A stretch of DNA of 64,000 nucleotides from the NCBI RefSeq assembly GCF_000299935.1, contig NZ_AMRL01000021.1, positions 1 through 64,000 of the forward strand. The letters run 5' to 3'. The stretch comes from Oceanibaculum indicum P24 (lineage in GTDB: Bacteria; Pseudomonadota; Alphaproteobacteria; Oceanibaculales; Oceanibaculaceae). Shown here piece after piece: positions 28,789 to 38,590 of the stretch. The stretch's first letter is position 1. Each line of letters begins with the position of its first letter. The notes under the pieces were generated by a model. It saw nothing but the letters and a program-made list of their open reading frames with translations, had not been told where the DNA came from and did not search any database. The translations under genes were made by a program, and so were the position numbers.

Positions 28789-29748
28789 GTGAGTCAGTAT
28801 CTCATCCGCCGGCTGCTGGTGGCGCTGCCCAGCCTGCTCGGCATCAGTATCGTGCTTTTCACCGTCCTGGCGCTGGCGCCGGGCGACCCCTTCGAAGAAC
28901 TTGCCACCAACCCGAACATCCCGCCCGAGGTGCGCGCGAATCTACGCGAGCAGTTCGGCCTGGACGATCCGGTGTGGGAGCGGTATGTCCGCTGGCTGAT
29001 CGCCATGCTGAACGGCGACTGGGGCTTTTCCTTCGTCAGCCGTGTCGATGTTGACGATCTGATCATGCAGCGCCTGCCAGCGACGCTGATCATCATCGGC
29101 CTGTCGCAGCTGCTGGCGCTGGCGATTGCCCTGCCGGTCGGCGTGATCGCCGCGACCCGGCCCTATTCGGTATTCGACCAGGTCGCCAACACCTTCGCCT
29201 TCATCGGCTTCTCGCTGCCGACCTTCTTCACCGGCATCCTGTTCATTCTGATCTTCTCGATCCATCTGGACTGGCTGCCCTTCGTCTATCGCTCGGACGT
29301 GGAGGCGACGGGGCTTGCCTGGCTGTGGGAGCATTTCAAGCAGTCGATCATGCCGATCGCCGTGCTGGGACTGTTCCAGGGGGCGTCCTGGACGCGCTTC
29401 GTGCGCTCCGCCGTGCTTGACGTGATCCGGCTGGATTACGTGACGACGGCTCGGTCCAAGGGGCTGCGCGAGCGGGTGGTGGTGGTGAAGCATGTGGTGC
29501 GCAACGCGCTCATCCCGGTGGTCACGCTGGTAGCATTGCAGATGCCGGTGGTGTTCGGCGGCGCCATCGTCACCGAACAGATCTTCCGCATTCCCGGCAT
29601 CGGCTCGCTGCTGATCGCCGCCATCCTGGCGAACGACACGCCGGTCATCATGGCCGTCACCTTCGTCTTCGCCTGCCTCGTCATTCTCTTCAACCTCATC
29701 GCGGACCTGCTCTATGGCTGGCTCGACCCCCGCATCTCCTACCGCTGA
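28789..29748 (+). CDS. ABC transporter permease, DppB type
   Basis: First inner-membrane permease (319 aa) of the importer. N-terminal MSQYLIRRLLVALPSLLGISIVLF is the DppB/OppB signature, and the EAA-loop is ARSKGLRERVVVVKHVVRNALIPVVTLV, which contacts the ATPases. Starts with GTG. Its 3' end overlaps the second permease by 35 bases. Confidence 0.94.
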   Translation: MSQYLIRRLLVALPSLLGISIVLFTVLALAPGDPFEELATNPNIPPEVRANLREQFGLDDPVWERYVRWLIAMLNGDWGFSFVSRVDVDDLIMQRLPATLIIIGLSQLLALAIALPVGVIAATRPYSVFDQVANTFAFIGFSLPTFFTGILFILIFSIHLDWLPFVYRSDVEATGLAWLWEHFKQSIMPIAVLGLFQGASWTRFVRSAVLDVIRLDYVTTARSKGLRERVVVVKHVVRNALIPVVTLVALQMPVVFGGAIVTEQIFRIPGIGSLLIAAILANDTPVIMAVTFVFACLVILFNLIADLLYGWLDPRISYR

Positions 29749-30655
29749 CGCGGCCGTGCCGGCCGTTGCCCGGGCGAAGCACATCTCGCCCGCGCATGAG
29801 GCATGGCGCCGTTTCCGCCGCCACAAGCTGGCGGTGGCCAGTGCCGCCATCCTGCTACTGATGGTGCTGGCCGTGCTGATCGGCCCGTTCCTCTGGACGG
29901 TGCCGATCAACGAGATCGACTTCTCCTCGCAGCTTGAAGGCCCGTCCTGGAAGCACCCGCTGGGCACCGACGATCTGGGGCAGGACCTGCTGGCCCGCAT
30001 GCTCTATGGCGGGCGCATCTCGCTGGCGGTCGGGCTGGCGGCCATGCTGGTGGCGGTGCTGGTCGGTACGGTGATCGGCGCCATTGCCGGCATCGCGCGC
30101 GGCAGCGTCGACACCGCGCTGATGTGGCTTACCGACCTGTTCCTGTCGCTGCCGCAGCTGCCGCTGCTGTTGCTGGTGATCTACCTGTTCCGCGATGTGC
30201 TGAAGGAGATCGCCGGGCCGGAGGTCGGCGTGTTCATCCTGATTGTCATTGTCATCGGCGGGTTGCGATGGATGCCGGTGGCCCGCCTGGTGCGCGCGCA
30301 GTTCTTCTCGCTGCGCGAGAAGGAATTCGTCGAGGCGGCGCGGGCGCTGGGTGCTTCCACGCCGCGCGTCGTGGTGCGCCATATCCTGCCCAACTCGCTG
30401 GGGCCGGTGATCGTCGCAGGCACCATCGACGTGGCGGCCGCGATCATCGCCGAATCGACCCTGTCCTTCCTGGGGCTGGGCTTCCCGCCGGACATCCCGA
30501 CCTGGGGCCGGCTGCTGTACGACGCCAAGGATTATCTCGACTTCGCACCGCACTGGGCGATCTTTGCCGGGGCGGCGATCTTCCTGGCGGTGCTCACCAT
30601 CAATTTCATCGGCGACGGGCTGCGCGATGCGCTCGACCCGCGCAAGGTCATGTAG
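29714..30655 (+). CDS. ABC transporter permease, DppC type
   Basis: Second permease (313 aa). The N-terminus has the DppC pattern [27 protein letters not shown], then [27 protein letters not shown] and the EAA loop [25 protein letters not shown]. The ATG lies inside the dppB-like gene (35-base overlap); no later ATG precedes the conserved region, so the overlap is accepted. Confidence 0.93.
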   Translation: MAGSTPASPTADAAVPAVARAKHISPAHEAWRRFRRHKLAVASAAILLLMVLAVLIGPFLWTVPINEIDFSSQLEGPSWKHPLGTDDLGQDLLARMLYGGRISLAVGLAAMLVAVLVGTVIGAIAGIARGSVDTALMWLTDLFLSLPQLPLLLLVIYLFRDVLKEIAGPEVGVFILIVIVIGGLRWMPVARLVRAQFFSLREKEFVEAARALGASTPRVVVRHILPNSLGPVIVAGTIDVAAAIIAESTLSFLGLGFPPDIPTWGRLLYDAKDYLDFAPHWAIFAGAAIFLAVLTINFIGDGLRDALDPRKVM

Positions 30656-30668
30656 GGGGAATCCGGGA

Positions 30669-31661
<993 letters not shown>

Positions 31662-31679
31662 GCCGGAGGATTCGACGCG

Positions 31680-32654
31680 ATGACCGAGCCGCTTCTGAAG
31701 GTCCGGGATCTGGTGAAGCATTTCTCCGTGCGCGGCGGCATCCTCGGGCGCGAGGTGGACCGGGTGCATGCCGTGGATGGCGTGAGTCTTGAGCTTGCCG
31801 CTGGCGAGACGCTGGGCGTGGTCGGCGAGTCGGGTTGCGGCAAATCCACCACCGGGCGCTGCATCCTGCGGCTGATCGAGCCGACCGCCGGCGAGATCTG
31901 GTTCGAGGGCAAGGATGTCATGGCGATGGGCCGGGGCGAGCTGGCCGCGCTGCGCCGCGACATGCAGATCATTTTCCAGGACCCCTATGCCTCGCTGAAC
32001 CCGCGCATGACGGTGGGGTCGATCATCGGCGAGGCGCTGCTGATTCACAATCTGACGAAGACCCGCCACGAGTTCGAGGATCGCATCGTCGAACTGCTGG
32101 AGACGGTGGGGCTCAATGCCGACCATATGCGGCGCTACCCGCACGAATTCTCTGGCGGGCAGCGCCAGCGCATCGGCATCGCCCGGGCGCTAGCCGTCAG
32201 CCCGAAGCTGGTGGTGTGCGACGAGCCGGTCTCGGCGCTGGACGTGTCGATCCAGGCACAGGTCATCAACCTGCTGGAAGACCTGCAGGAGAAGTTCAGC
32301 CTCACCTATATGTTCATCGCCCACGATCTGTCGGTGGTGGAGCATATCAGCACGCGGGTCGCCGTGATGTATCTCGGCCGCGTGGTGGAGATCGCGCCGG
32401 CGAACGAGCTTTATACCAACCCGCTGCACCCCTATACCGAGGCGCTGCTGTCGGCGGTGCCGATCCCCGACCCGACGGTGGCGCGCAAGCGCATCATGCT
32501 GCAGGGCGATGTGCCCAGCCCGATCAATCCGCCGCCGGGCTGCCACTTCCACACACGCTGCCCGATCAAGCAGATGCCGCTCTGCGGCACCGAACGTCCG
32601 GAGCTGAAGCAGACCAAAGACGGGCACTGGGTGTCCTGCCATCTGCGCGGCTGA
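31680..32654 (+). CDS. ABC transporter ATP-binding protein, DppF type
   Basis: Second ATPase (324 aa), pairing with the preceding one. Walker [14 protein letters not shown], signature [15 protein letters not shown], Walker [15 protein letters not shown], normal switch [10 protein letters not shown], and a C-terminal cysteine extension ([18 protein letters not shown]). It ends 2 bases from the stop of a converging gene; no terminator is seen in between. Confidence 0.94.
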   Translation: MTEPLLKVRDLVKHFSVRGGILGREVDRVHAVDGVSLELAAGETLGVVGESGCGKSTTGRCILRLIEPTAGEIWFEGKDVMAMGRGELAALRRDMQIIFQDPYASLNPRMTVGSIIGEALLIHNLTKTRHEFEDRIVELLETVGLNADHMRRYPHEFSGGQRQRIGIARALAVSPKLVVCDEPVSALDVSIQAQVINLLEDLQEKFSLTYMFIAHDLSVVEHISTRVAVMYLGRVVEIAPANELYTNPLHPYTEALLSAVPIPDPTVARKRIMLQGDVPSPINPPPGCHFHTRCPIKQMPLCGTERPELKQTKDGHWVSCHLRG

Positions 32655-32656
32655 AG

Positions 32657-33007
32657 TCAGCTTCTGGGGCGGGCTGTCAGCCACAGGACCGGCAGCAGTG
32701 CAATGCCGACTGCCGTGCCGATACCCGCCGCCCCGCTGATCAGCAGCACATAATCCGCCAGTACCGCGACATGGTGGAAGCCGGCATCGGTCCAGGCCGG
32801 CAGCAGCAGCGCCGTCAGGATGGCAGCAACGATCCCGGCCAGCAGCGCCAGGAAACGCGGGCGCGCGCGATCCGGCGGCGGTGCCGTGCGCAAGGCCAGG
32901 ACCGCCAGCACGGCCCAGATCGCGGCCAGCGCCAGCAGCGCAAAGAACCAGAGCCCGAAGAACTCCAGGGCGGTGAAATAGATATTTCCCATCGACAGGC
33001 CGGACAT
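32657..33007 (-). CDS. Small membrane protein, DUF5368-like
   Basis: 116 aa with three to four hydrophobic helices (about 8-38, 50-68, 80-110) and few polar residues. Length and helix pattern resemble DUF5368 proteins of Rhodobacter-type bacteria; identification is by eye. It follows the SQR-like flavoprotein by 12 bases with an AGGGGGGA ribosome site, so the two are co-expressed; it may anchor the exported flavoprotein or pass electrons to the quinone pool (inference). Confidence 0.65.
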   Translation of the reverse strand: MSGLSMGNIYFTALEFFGLWFFALLALAAIWAVLAVLALRTAPPPDRARPRFLALLAGIVAAILTALLLPAWTDAGFHHVAVLADYVLLISGAAGIGTAVGIALLPVLWLTARPRS

Positions 33008-33019
33008 GGCGTTCCCCCC

Positions 33020-34354
33020 TCAACCGAAGCCGCGCAGCATGGCCGCATAGACCGGGCGCAGCGCCTTTTCCTCGACCATCCAGGCCGCCCAGCTTTCCGC
33101 CAGCGGGTCGATCAGCGGCAGGGTCGGGATCAGCCGCCCCTCATAGTCGAACTCTATCAGCATGGCCTGACCGACCCTGGTGATCATCGGGCAGGAGGTA
33201 TAGCCGTTATAGCGGGCGCTGGGCGGCTTGCCGGCCATGGTGTCGATCAGGTTCTGCACCGCCACGGGCGCCTGCCATTTCACGCTGGCCGCCGTCTTGC
33301 CGCGCGGCACGCCATTCACATCGCCGACGCCGAAGATATTGGGGTAGCGGCGGTGCTGCAGCGTGTCGCGGTCCACTTCCAGCCAGCCCTGGGCGGCGAA
33401 CGGGCCTTCCTTCCAGCTCAGCGGCCCGTCGGCGACTGGCGGGGCGGCGCGCATCGGCGGCACCACATGCAGGAAGTCGTAGCGCATCTCCACGCTCTCC
33501 GCGCCGTGGCGGAAGCGGGCGATGCGCCGGCCGGGATCGACCGCTTCCAGCACATGGCTGTAGGCGACCGCGATGTCGCGGCCGGCGAACAGCTCCTTCA
33601 CCTTCTCGTTCACCGGTTTCACGCTGAACAACGTGCCGTCATGCGCGGCGTAGGTGACCTGCGCGCGCGACCGCATGCCGGCCTCGCGCAGCCGGTCATC
33701 GGTCAGGAAGGTCATCTTCAGCGGCGCGCCGGCGCATTTCATGTCACCGGGCGGGCGGGTGAACACGGCATCGCCGCCCTGCTCGCGGAACTGCGCCATC
33801 GCCTGCCAGGTGTGGAGTGCGCCGTCCGGCCCGGCATAGACGCTGCCGATGCGATGCTCTGTACCGATCAGCCCTGGCTCCATGCCCTCGATCAGGTCGT
33901 AGCGCAGGTCCAGCCCGGTGGCGACGATCAGGAAATCGTACGGCACCGCCGTACCGTCCTCTGCCAGCACGCGATTGGTTTCCGGGTCGAAGGCGGCAAC
34001 GCGCGCGCGCACCCAGCGCACGCGGGACGGCATGTAATCCGCATTCGCCCATTGCACCCGTTCCGGACCCCACAGCCCGGCGGCGACCAGCGTGAAGCCG
34101 GGCTGGTAGAGGTGGGTGACGCGGTCATCGATCAGGGTGATCTCCGCCCGGTTCAGCCGGCGGGAAAGCTGCGCCGCCACGGCCAGGCCAGCGGCCCCTG
34201 CGCCGGCAATGGCGATGCGCACAGCCTTGTCCTGTGCGATGGCCTGTGATGGCCTGCCCAGAGGCGCTGCCATAAGGGCACTACCCGCCGTGGCGGCCAG
34301 CGTGGCTTTCAGGAAGGCGCGGCGGTTCAGTCCGGGGTCGCTGAAATCAGGCAT
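33020..34354 (-). CDS. Tat-exported SQR/FCSD-like flavoprotein
   Basis: FAD/NAD(P)-binding oxidoreductase, 444 aa, of the sulfide:quinone oxidoreductase / flavocytochrome-c-sulfide-dehydrogenase superfamily. A Tat signal (LNRRAFLKATLAATAGS) leads to AIAQD, then the FAD fold IAIAGAGAAGLAVAAQL, IVATGLDLRYDLIEGM and the second FAD loop IFGVGDVNGVPRGKTAASVKWQA. Candidate redox cysteines are in DMKCAGAPLK and TSCPMITRVG, as in SQR-like proteins. ATG at 34354 has AGGAG at 7 bases, better spaced than the ATG two codons before. Expression is probably anaerobic and sulfide-linked given its promoter. Could oxidise sulfide or another sulfur species. Confidence 0.83.
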   Translation of the reverse strand: MPDFSDPGLNRRAFLKATLAATAGSALMAAPLGRPSQAIAQDKAVRIAIAGAGAAGLAVAAQLSRRLNRAEITLIDDRVTHLYQPGFTLVAAGLWGPERVQWANADYMPSRVRWVRARVAAFDPETNRVLAEDGTAVPYDFLIVATGLDLRYDLIEGMEPGLIGTEHRIGSVYAGPDGALHTWQAMAQFREQGGDAVFTRPPGDMKCAGAPLKMTFLTDDRLREAGMRSRAQVTYAAHDGTLFSVKPVNEKVKELFAGRDIAVAYSHVLEAVDPGRRIARFRHGAESVEMRYDFLHVVPPMRAAPPVADGPLSWKEGPFAAQGWLEVDRDTLQHRRYPNIFGVGDVNGVPRGKTAASVKWQAPVAVQNLIDTMAGKPPSARYNGYTSCPMITRVGQAMLIEFDYEGRLIPTLPLIDPLAESWAAWMVEEKALRPVYAAMLRGFG

Positions 34355-34411
34355 GGGCATGCTCCTCCATCCGCGGGCAGCAGCCAAAGGCAGCGCCCCA
34401 CCGTTATCGGC

Positions 34412-34429
34412 TTATATTTGAAAATATAA
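34412..34429 (-). promoter_or_regulatory. AT-rich palindrome over the -10 of the SQR-like promoter
   Basis: TTATATTTGAAAATATAA: 8-bp arms with a 2-base centre. On the minus strand it contains the -10 TATATT (34428-34423), placing the start of transcription near 34416. AT-rich dyads of this type are bound by SqrR/BigR-family ArsR proteins; one such protein is encoded about 9 kb away at 43240. The assignment is an inference. Confidence 0.6.
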
Positions 34430-34450
34430 AGATGAGAGGGCTGCCTGGCT

Positions 34451-34464
34451 TTGATCTGAATCAA
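34451..34464 (-). promoter_or_regulatory. FNR box of the SQR-like operon
   Basis: TTGATCTGAATCAA is a perfect TTGAT-N4-ATCAA site. It lies 22 bases from the -10 TATATT, with its centre 41.5 bases upstream of the predicted start, the class II activation position of FNR. Confidence 0.88.
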
Positions 34465-34529
34465 GAGGCCAGGGGGAGAGGAGTATGCCGCGTAACAGAC
34501 CGGGAAAAGCCCCGGGTCATCCCTCTGGT

Positions 34530-35273
34530 TCAGCCCTGTTCCGCCATCTCTTCCAGCGCGTCGAAATCGCGGATGTCGATGTGGCTGGAGGGCAGCAGGG
34601 CGATCACGCCGCTCTGCTTCATTTTGGTGAAGACGCGGCTGGTGGTCTCGATGGTGAGGCCGAGATAATCACCGATTTCCGACCGGTTCATCGCCAGCGG
34701 AATCGGGGTCGGCTTCTGGCCGCGCCGTTCCGCCCGCTTCGAGAGCATCAGCAGGAAGGAGGCCAGCTTCTCCTGCGCTGTCTTGCGGCCCAGCAGGACC
34801 ATCTGGTCCTGCGCCGCCGCCAGCTCGTTGCTGGCCATGCCGAACAGCCGCTGCTCCATCGCTGGGAACTTCTGAAGTGCTTCCTGCAGGGCGGGGCGCT
34901 TGAACCGGCACAGTGTCGCCGGCGTCAGTGCCTCGGCGCTGTAGCGATAGATCTTGTCGCTGCCCAGCCCCAGGAAATCGCCAGGGAACAGGAAGCCGGT
35001 CACCTGCCGCCGCCCGTCGGCCAGCAGCCGATAGACCATCATGGTGCCGGCGGTGATGTTGAACAGATGGTCGGCGGGGTCGCCTTCGCTGAACAGCGTG
35101 TCGCCGGGCTCCAGCGACCGCTCGCTGACGATGCTGACCATATGCTGCAGATCGTCATGCGTCAGCGGCGCGCAGATGGTCAGGCCACGGACCTGGCAGG
35201 CATTGCAGGGCGAGCCGAGCGCACCTTCCTGCCAGTCGCAGTGGATTTTTCCCGTGTTCGCCATGCCGGTCAT
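34530..35273 (-). CDS. fnrL: FnrL-type oxygen-sensing Crp/Fnr regulator
   Basis: 247-aa regulator with an N-terminal cluster of cysteines (Cys12, Cys23, Cys26, Cys34 in SPCNACQVRGLTIC) plus Cys122 in the sensor barrel, suited to an O2-labile [4Fe-4S] cluster. The cyclic-nucleotide-binding fold spans about 45-150. The helix-turn-helix MNRSEIGDYLGLTIETTSRVFTKMK has the E-x-x-S-R recognition residues that read TTGAT. ATG at 35273 has AAGG 9 bases upstream; GTG at 35282 is an alternative. FNR boxes flank the gene on both sides. Confidence 0.92.
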   Translation of the reverse strand: MTGMANTGKIHCDWQEGALGSPCNACQVRGLTICAPLTHDDLQHMVSIVSERSLEPGDTLFSEGDPADHLFNITAGTMMVYRLLADGRRQVTGFLFPGDFLGLGSDKIYRYSAEALTPATLCRFKRPALQEALQKFPAMEQRLFGMASNELAAAQDQMVLLGRKTAQEKLASFLLMLSKRAERRGQKPTPIPLAMNRSEIGDYLGLTIETTSRVFTKMKQSGVIALLPSSHIDIRDFDALEEMAEQG

Positions 35274-35368
35274 CAGAACCACCCTTTCGCCGAAAAGCCC
35301 GGATGCTCTTCGGGATCAGCAGGCCATTTTCGAGCGCCCGGTTCCAGTGCGTCTTCGGAACTGCAGCG

Positions 35369-35382
35369 TTGATGCAAATCAA
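35369..35382 (+). promoter_or_regulatory. FNR box between fnrL and the GNAT-like gene
   Basis: TTGATGCAAATCAA, a perfect FNR site in the divergent region. Rightward, a -10-like CAGTAT at the correct distance would start transcription near 35417; leftward, the corresponding hexamer (TGGAAC) is poor. It most likely activates the rightward gene and may also affect fnrL itself. Confidence 0.85.
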
Positions 35383-35441
35383 TGCCCCACTATCCGGACG
35401 ATATCAGTATGGCCGCTACCGTACAACAGGAGGTGGCAGGC

Positions 35442-35894
35442 TTGCGCGCGTTCTCGATACGCCCGGTGACAGCGGATCTGGTCGGACAGGCCTTTCCTGT
35501 CGTGCAGGCGGCTGCCCCGGATGTCACGCTGGAACAGTGGCGCGCCTTTGCGACAAACCCGCCTGGCGAGAACGGCATGGGGCTGGTCGGCGTGTTCAAC
35601 GAGCAGGACTATATCGTCGGCCTGTTTGCCTATCGGCGCGAACCGCATCTCCAGCATGGGCGCATCCTGCGCATCTGCCATCTGGCGGCGGTCGATCTCG
35701 TCGATTCGGAGCCTGTCCTGCAGGCCCTGCTCCAGGCGATCGAAGATCAGGCCAAGGCGCAGGACTGCTCGGCGATCCTGATGGCGACGCCCGCCAGCTA
35801 CCTGAAGGTGGCGGCGCACTGGATGCATCCGCTGTTCGCGGCCCGCGGCTATCTGCTGGACAGCACGCAGATCCGCAAGATGCCGCCTTCCTAA
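35442..35894 (+). CDS. GNAT-like protein under an FNR site
   Basis: About 150 aa with a GNAT-type fold outline: IRPVTADL start, GLVGVFNEQDYIVGLFAYRRE central strands, an ILRICHLAAVDLVDSEPVLQALLQAI segment and a C-terminal YLLDSTQIRKM. The acetyl-CoA loop is not convincing, so activity is uncertain. In-frame ATGs at 35382 and 35409 lie upstream of or at the predicted transcription start and lack ribosome sites; TTG at 35442 has AGGAGG 8 bases upstream and is preferred. The 3' end overlaps the converging acyl-CoA synthetase gene by 4 bases. Confidence 0.7.
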   Translation: MRAFSIRPVTADLVGQAFPVVQAAAPDVTLEQWRAFATNPPGENGMGLVGVFNEQDYIVGLFAYRREPHLQHGRILRICHLAAVDLVDSEPVLQALLQAIEDQAKAQDCSAILMATPASYLKVAAHWMHPLFAARGYLLDSTQIRKMPPS

Positions 35895-38569
35895 ATAGTC
35901 AGCACCATGCGGACCAGCGTGGGGTCTTCCTCCGACTCCATCGCGGTGAAGCCCAGATCGCGGCAGAGCTGCAGCATCGGCTGGTTCTCGCGCAGCACAT
36001 CGCCGAACACTTCCCGCACGCCGCGCTGTTTTGCCTGCGCGATGATGAGTTTCATCAGCCCATAGCCGATGCCGCGCCCCTTCAGGTCGCTGCGCACCAG
36101 GATGGCGTATTCGGCGCGCTCATTGTCCGGGTCGCAGCTGATGCGCACCACGGCGGAGATTTCCTCTTCCTGTTCTGGGGGCTCCTTCGGGCTGGCGATC
36201 AGCGCCATCTCGCGATCATAGTCGATTTGCGTCAGCCGGGCGGCCAGCGCCAGTGGCAGCGACTTCAGCGGCTGGAAGAAGCGCATGCGGATATCCTCCG
36301 GCGCCAGCCGTGCGAACAGCGCCTGTAGCGCCGGACCATCTTCGGGCCGGATCGGCCGCACGGCATAGCGGCTGCCGTCGCGCACCACCATCTGCTGCTC
36401 CAGCTCCTGCGGATAGGGCCGGATCGCCAGCCGCGCGGTACCGCGCCGGGCCGGCTGCGCCACCCGGATGCGGGCATCCAGTGCGATCACGCCCTTCTCG
36501 TCGGCCAATAGCGGATTGATGTCCAGCTCGGCGACTTCGGCGAAGTCGCAGACAAGCTGCGATATCTTGATGAGGGTCAGCGCAATGGCGTCCAGATCGG
36601 CAGCGGGCCGGTCGCGATAGCCGCGCAGCAGCCGGATGATCCGGGTCTCCTCCATCGTCTCGCGGGCCAGCTTCATGTTCAGCGGCGGCAGGGCGAGCGC
36701 CTTGTCGTCCAGCAGCTCGACGGCTGTACCGCCCTGGCCGAACAGTAGCACCGGGCCGAACTGGCGGTCATCGACCATGCCGACGATCAGCTCATGCGCG
36801 TGCGCGCGGCGGATCATCGGCTGCACGGTGAAGCCCTCCAGCCGGGCCTCAGGCTGCCGGCGGCGGATGGTCGCCAGCATCGTTTCTGCGGCCTGCCGGG
36901 TTTCCTCCGGCGTTTCCAGATTCAGCACCACGCCGCCGGCATCGGATTTGTGGGTGATGTCGGGCGACAAGATCTTCAGCGCCACCGGCCCAGCCATCTC
37001 CTCCGCGTAGGTGGCGGCCTCGGCCGGGGTGCGGGCGATGCGGGTCGGCACCACAGGCACCTGATAGGCGGCGAGCACCTGCTTGGCTTCCGATTCCGAC
37101 AGCCAGTCGCGGCCCTCAGCCAGCATGGCGCGCAGGATGGTGCCCGCGCGGTCCCGGTCCGGCGCGAAATTCTCCGGCAGCGAGGGCGGCGTCTCCATCA
37201 GCAGCGCCTGGTTGCGCCGGAAGCGCACCAGATCCATGAAGCCGCGTACCGCCTGTTCCGGCGTATGGTAGGTCGGGATGCGCTGTTCGGTGAACAGGTG
37301 GCGCGCGTCGGCCGCCGCCGGATCGCCCAGCCAGTTGGTCAGCAGGGTGCGCTTCGACTCCTTCGCGGTCTCGATGATGGCACGGGCGACCTCGGTGCTG
37401 TCGGCCACTGCCGTCGGGCAGTTCAGCACCAGCACGGCATCGTTGTTCGGGTCGGCCAGCAGCGCCTTCAGCGCTGCGGCATAGCGCGCCGGCGGGGCGT
37501 CGCCAATGATGTCCACCGGATTGCCGCGCGACCAGGTGGCTGGCAGCGCCGCGTCGAGTGCCGCCATGGTCGTGGGCGCGAGGTCGGCCAGCGTGCCCTC
37601 GAAATCGATCAGCGCATCGGTGGCTAGCACGCCAGGCCCGCCGCCATTGGTCAGGATCGCCAGCCGCTCGCCCTGCGGCGGCCGCGCCGTCGCCAGCGTC
37701 TCCACCGCGTCGAACAGCTCGCGCATCTCATAGACGCGCAGCGCGCCGGCACGCCGGAAGGCGGCGTCATACACCGCATCGGCCCCGGCCAGGGCGCCGG
37801 TGTGCGAGGCGGCGGCCCGGGCGCCTTCGGCATGGCGGCCGGCCTTGATGATGATGACCGGCTTCAGGCGGGCGCAGGCGCGGGCCGCCGACATGAACTT
37901 CCGTGCATCGGTGACCGCCTCGATATAAAGCAGCACCGCCTTGGTGACGGGATCGGCGGCGAGGTAATCCAGCATGTCGCCGAAATCCACATCCGCCATG
38001 TCGCCCAGCGAGACGAACTGCGAGAAGCCGATGCCGCGCGAGGCCGCCCAGTCCAGCACGGCGGTCACCATCGCGCCCGACTGGGTGACGAAGGCGATGT
38101 CGCCGGCACGCGGTGCGATATGCGCGAAGCTGGCGTTCAGCCCGGCCCCCGGCGCCATGATGCCCAGGCAGTTCGGCCCGACGATGCGCAGCAGGTGCGG
38201 TTTAGCCGCGTCCAGTGCCGCCTGGCGCAGCGTGCCGCCGTTCCCGTCGTCGGTGCCAAGCCCGGCAGAGATGACGATGGCGGCTTTCGTCCCGCGCGCG
38301 CCAAGTTCAGCAATCAACCCCGGTACGCTGTCGGGCGGCGTACAGATCACCGCGAGGTCCGGCGTCACCGGCAGGCCGGCAACATCCGGATAGGCCAGCA
38401 CCCCCTCCACCGCCCGGTGGTGCGGGTTCACCGGCATCACCGGTCCCCTGAACCCGGCGTTGAAAAGGTTGCGGGCAACCACCGCGCCCACCGATCCGGC
38501 GCGTGTGCTGGCGCCGATCAGCGCCACCGAGGCGGGCTTGAAGAGATAATCGAGATTGCGGACGCTCAT
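35891..38569 (-). CDS. Pat/YfiQ-like acyl-CoA synthetase (NDP-forming) fused to GNAT
   Basis: 892 aa, matching protein lysine acetyltransferases Pat/YfiQ. Order: CoA-binding domain (VALIGASTRAGSVGAVVARNL, 14-34), succinyl-CoA-synthetase-like domain with SHTGALAG carrying His256 at the place of the phospho-His of ADP-forming acyl-CoA synthetases, ATP-grasp (about 480-710, GPVALKILSPDITHKSDAGGV), and a C-terminal GNAT (about 735-892, SDLKGRGIGYGLMKLII). Pat controls acetyl-CoA synthetase by acetylation; the intact His means acetate-CoA ligase activity is also possible. Last gene of a four-gene operon, 21 bases after the symporter. Confidence 0.88.
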   Translation of the reverse strand: MSVRNLDYLFKPASVALIGASTRAGSVGAVVARNLFNAGFRGPVMPVNPHHRAVEGVLAYPDVAGLPVTPDLAVICTPPDSVPGLIAELGARGTKAAIVISAGLGTDDGNGGTLRQAALDAAKPHLLRIVGPNCLGIMAPGAGLNASFAHIAPRAGDIAFVTQSGAMVTAVLDWAASRGIGFSQFVSLGDMADVDFGDMLDYLAADPVTKAVLLYIEAVTDARKFMSAARACARLKPVIIIKAGRHAEGARAAASHTGALAGADAVYDAAFRRAGALRVYEMRELFDAVETLATARPPQGERLAILTNGGGPGVLATDALIDFEGTLADLAPTTMAALDAALPATWSRGNPVDIIGDAPPARYAAALKALLADPNNDAVLVLNCPTAVADSTEVARAIIETAKESKRTLLTNWLGDPAAADARHLFTEQRIPTYHTPEQAVRGFMDLVRFRRNQALLMETPPSLPENFAPDRDRAGTILRAMLAEGRDWLSESEAKQVLAAYQVPVVPTRIARTPAEAATYAEEMAGPVALKILSPDITHKSDAGGVVLNLETPEETRQAAETMLATIRRRQPEARLEGFTVQPMIRRAHAHELIVGMVDDRQFGPVLLFGQGGTAVELLDDKALALPPLNMKLARETMEETRIIRLLRGYRDRPAADLDAIALTLIKISQLVCDFAEVAELDINPLLADEKGVIALDARIRVAQPARRGTARLAIRPYPQELEQQMVVRDGSRYAVRPIRPEDGPALQALFARLAPEDIRMRFFQPLKSLPLALAARLTQIDYDREMALIASPKEPPEQEEEISAVVRISCDPDNERAEYAILVRSDLKGRGIGYGLMKLIIAQAKQRGVREVFGDVLRENQPMLQLCRDLGFTAMESEEDPTLVRMVLTI

Positions 38570-38590
38570 GGCTGTCTCCTGCGGGGTCGA

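Noticed and set aside
31835-34249. 804-codon plus-strand frame crossing dppF, the DUF5368-like gene and the SQR-like gene
   Set aside because: It runs through three well-supported genes on both strands and yields Arg/Gly/His-rich sequence without a fold.
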